DNA of 6,832 nt. Source: Gammaproteobacteria bacterium. Its GTDB lineage: Bacteria; Pseudomonadota; Gammaproteobacteria; Pseudomonadales; Azotimanducaceae. The notes under the pieces were generated by a model that was not told the origin of the DNA, made no database searches, and saw nothing but the letters and a program-made list of their open reading frames with translations. The position numbers were made by a program, and so were the translations under genes. Below, piece by piece: positions 5,535-6,832 of this stretch; within the stretch, counting starts at the first letter, position 1; every line of letters starts with the position of its first letter. The stretch covers positions 1-6,832 of the forward strand of contig JAPUJX010000478.1 of assembly GCA_027295975.1 (NCBI GenBank). The letters run 5' to 3'.

Positions 5535-6796
5535 GTCAACGCCTCGCGATAGAGTTCGGCCGTTTCTCCGGCGGCTCGCTGCCAGGAAAAGCGTGCCAGT
5601 ATATGTTCTCGTCCCAGGTGGCCAATTCGTGCCCGCATGGATGGATTTTCCAGGAGGTCGGCCATGGCATTGGCCAGTGCTTCCGAACTTTTTGCCGGTA
5701 CAACTACCGCGGCGTCGCCGACCACTTCCGGCAGTCCACCACCATCGGTGGACACCACCGGGATGCCGCAAGCCATCGCCTCACCCGCTGGCAGGCCAAA
5801 ACCCTCGTACTCGGATGGGACGACCGCCAGTGAGGAGCCTGCGTAGAGGAAGCGAATCTGCTCTGTGGTAATACCATGCATGAATTGAATACGATCGCCG
5901 ATATTGAGTTGCTTGATCAGCCTTTCGGTTGGCCCGCCGGGTTTGGGATTTCCTATGAATATCAGTTTCAGCCTGGGGTATTTCGTCAGCAGGCGCGCGA
6001 ACGCAGGGATGAGGTATTGTGTTCCCTTCAACGGTTGGTCTGCGCTGGCGGTAGTGATGATCTGCCACGGATTGCGCTTGATGCCGGGCTCGGGGTGGAA
6101 AGCGTCGGTATCGATGCCGTTGTAGATCACGCGCACACGATCCGGGTTGATGTTGAATGCACTCGAGATGTCCTGCCGCGAGCGTTCGCTGACGGTCACG
6201 ATGTGATGCACCCGGCGCGCCACGTTTGCCTGCATGTGCAGGAAATTGTGCCAGCGTTTTATCAGCAACCTTTCCCCCCAGCTTGTTGCGTGGTTCAGCG
6301 CGATGTCCTTGTCCCAGGTAATGGGGTGATGAATCGTGCAGACCAATGGCATGCCGCTTCGCTGGACCCGCAGCAACCCATAACAGAGACTCTGGTTGTC
6401 GTGCACGAGATCGTAAGTTCGGTTGGTGCGCGCGAGATGCCCGACCAGCCGTCTACCGAATGTGTAGGGCTCGGGAAAACCGCCGGTCAACATGGAGAAC
6501 CACTCGAATAAGTCGGTTGCCGACAGCAGGTGCCTGGGCCGAAGTGCCGTCACGTGACTTTGCTCCGCGAAGAGGTTCAAACCGGGCAGCTTTACCAGAC
6601 GAACCCGCTCGTCCAGGTGGGGGTATGGTTCGCCCGAAATCACGTCGACGTTGTGTCCGGCATCCACCAGTGCCCTGGAGAGGTGATTGAGATAAACACC
6701 CTGTCCACCACTGAAAGGGTTGCTGCGATATCCCAACAACGCAACCCGTAGCGGCCACACTCGGGTATCGGCTCGGCAGAGCGCGAGTTCAGACAT
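5531..6796 (-). CDS. GT4-family (GT-B fold) glycosyltransferase
   Basis: The product is 421 residues from the ATG at 6796-6794. The N-terminal acceptor domain begins with the beta-strand RVALLGYRSNPF and the glycine loop SGGQGVYLNHLSRAL, at about residues 17-43. A VHDNQSLCYGLL segment (131-142) and TIHHPITWD (154-162) follow. The C-terminal donor domain has VIYNGIDTDAF (223-233), an ADQPLKGT phosphate/nucleotide-contact loop (252-259), IFIGNPKPGG, and the GT4 E-x7-E signature EGFGLPAGE (331-339), then STDGGGLPEVVG. It would transfer a sugar from a nucleotide-sugar donor with retention of configuration, in the cytoplasm or at the inner membrane face. The donor and acceptor are not predictable. 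The ATG is chosen over a TTG 18 bases upstream because GGGGA lies 4 bases before it and the strand that opens the fold follows soon after. It heads the operon with the methyltransferase and QW-repeat genes. Confidence 0.94.
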   Translation of the reverse strand: MSELALCRADTRVWPLRVALLGYRSNPFSGGQGVYLNHLSRALVDAGHNVDVISGEPYPHLDERVRLVKLPGLNLFAEQSHVTALRPRHLLSATDLFEWFSMLTGGFPEPYTFGRRLVGHLARTNRTYDLVHDNQSLCYGLLRVQRSGMPLVCTIHHPITWDKDIALNHATSWGERLLIKRWHNFLHMQANVARRVHHIVTVSERSRQDISSAFNINPDRVRVIYNGIDTDAFHPEPGIKRNPWQIITTASADQPLKGTQYLIPAFARLLTKYPRLKLIFIGNPKPGGPTERLIKQLNIGDRIQFMHGITTEQIRFLYAGSSLAVVPSEYEGFGLPAGEAMACGIPVVSTDGGGLPEVVGDAAVVVPAKSSEALANAMADLLENPSMRARIGHLGREHILARFSWQRAAGETAELYREALT

Positions 6797-6820
6797 CTCA
6801 TCCCCAGACAACAAGCGGGG

Positions 6821-6826
6821 ATTCTA
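6821..6826 (-). promoter_or_regulatory. Possible -10 element (TAGAAT) of the glycosyltransferase operon
   Basis: The minus strand reads TAGAAT, one mismatch from the sigma-70 -10 consensus, 24 bases upstream of the ATG at 6796. A start of transcription near 6814 would give a short leader holding the GGGGA ribosome site. The -35 region would fall beyond the window edge, so this is only a suggestion. Confidence 0.3.
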
Positions 6827-6832
6827 GCAGCG

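Noticed and set aside
4812..5552. Open frame on the + strand (about 246 codons)
   Set aside because: Exactly antisense to the operon methyltransferase, whose SAM motifs are unmistakable on the minus strand.
5535..5771. 79-codon N-terminal extension of the operon methyltransferase
   Set aside because: It overlaps the glycosyltransferase C terminus in another frame, is Arg/Gly/Trp-rich without family similarity, and the ATGA junction with a GAGG site gives a better start at 5534.

Overview
The window looks like a bacterial chromosome segment of moderately high G+C. Genes are tightly packed and on both strands, with Shine-Dalgarno sites and 4-base stop/start overlaps. The protein families suggest a proteobacterium, plausibly gammaproteobacterial. 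That is an impression from family flavour, not a search. There is no rRNA, tRNA, CRISPR array, transposase or phage gene.

Left part (1-2838, + strand): part of a biotin-dependent acyl-CoA carboxylase operon. It opens with the last 42 codons of a biotin carboxyl carrier domain. Next is a crotonase-superfamily protein whose active-site residues look more like a dienoyl-CoA isomerase than a hydratase. Then comes a 517-aa carboxyltransferase (beta) subunit. A 62-aa protein with two predicted membrane helices follows 45 bases later and may be cotranscribed. The biotin carboxylase should lie just left of the window. Together these genes would carboxylate an acyl- or enoyl-CoA in a catabolic route, but the substrate cannot be read from the sequence.

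Middle (2839-3120): a 48-codon acidic reading frame on the minus strand (2849-2995) with a well-placed Shine-Dalgarno site, then about 125 bases between it and a divergent methyltransferase gene.

Right part (3111-6832): a cassette that looks like polysaccharide or glycolipid metabolism. On the minus strand, reading from the right edge, are a GT4-type glycosyltransferase, a class I SAM methyltransferase and a 338-aa alpha/alpha-toroid protein with QW-type repeats. Each overlaps the next by 4 bases (ATGA, GTGA), so they form one translationally coupled operon. A second SAM methyltransferase (Methyltransf_24/CmcI-like) converges on this operon from the + strand with 12 bases between stops. Its start is unclear: the good ribosome binding site serves a GTG that is one base out of frame with the main reading frame, with a run of five A's between them.

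The least explained part is the glycosyltransferase / methyltransferase / QW-toroid / methyltransferase set. The fold classes are clear but the product is unknown.
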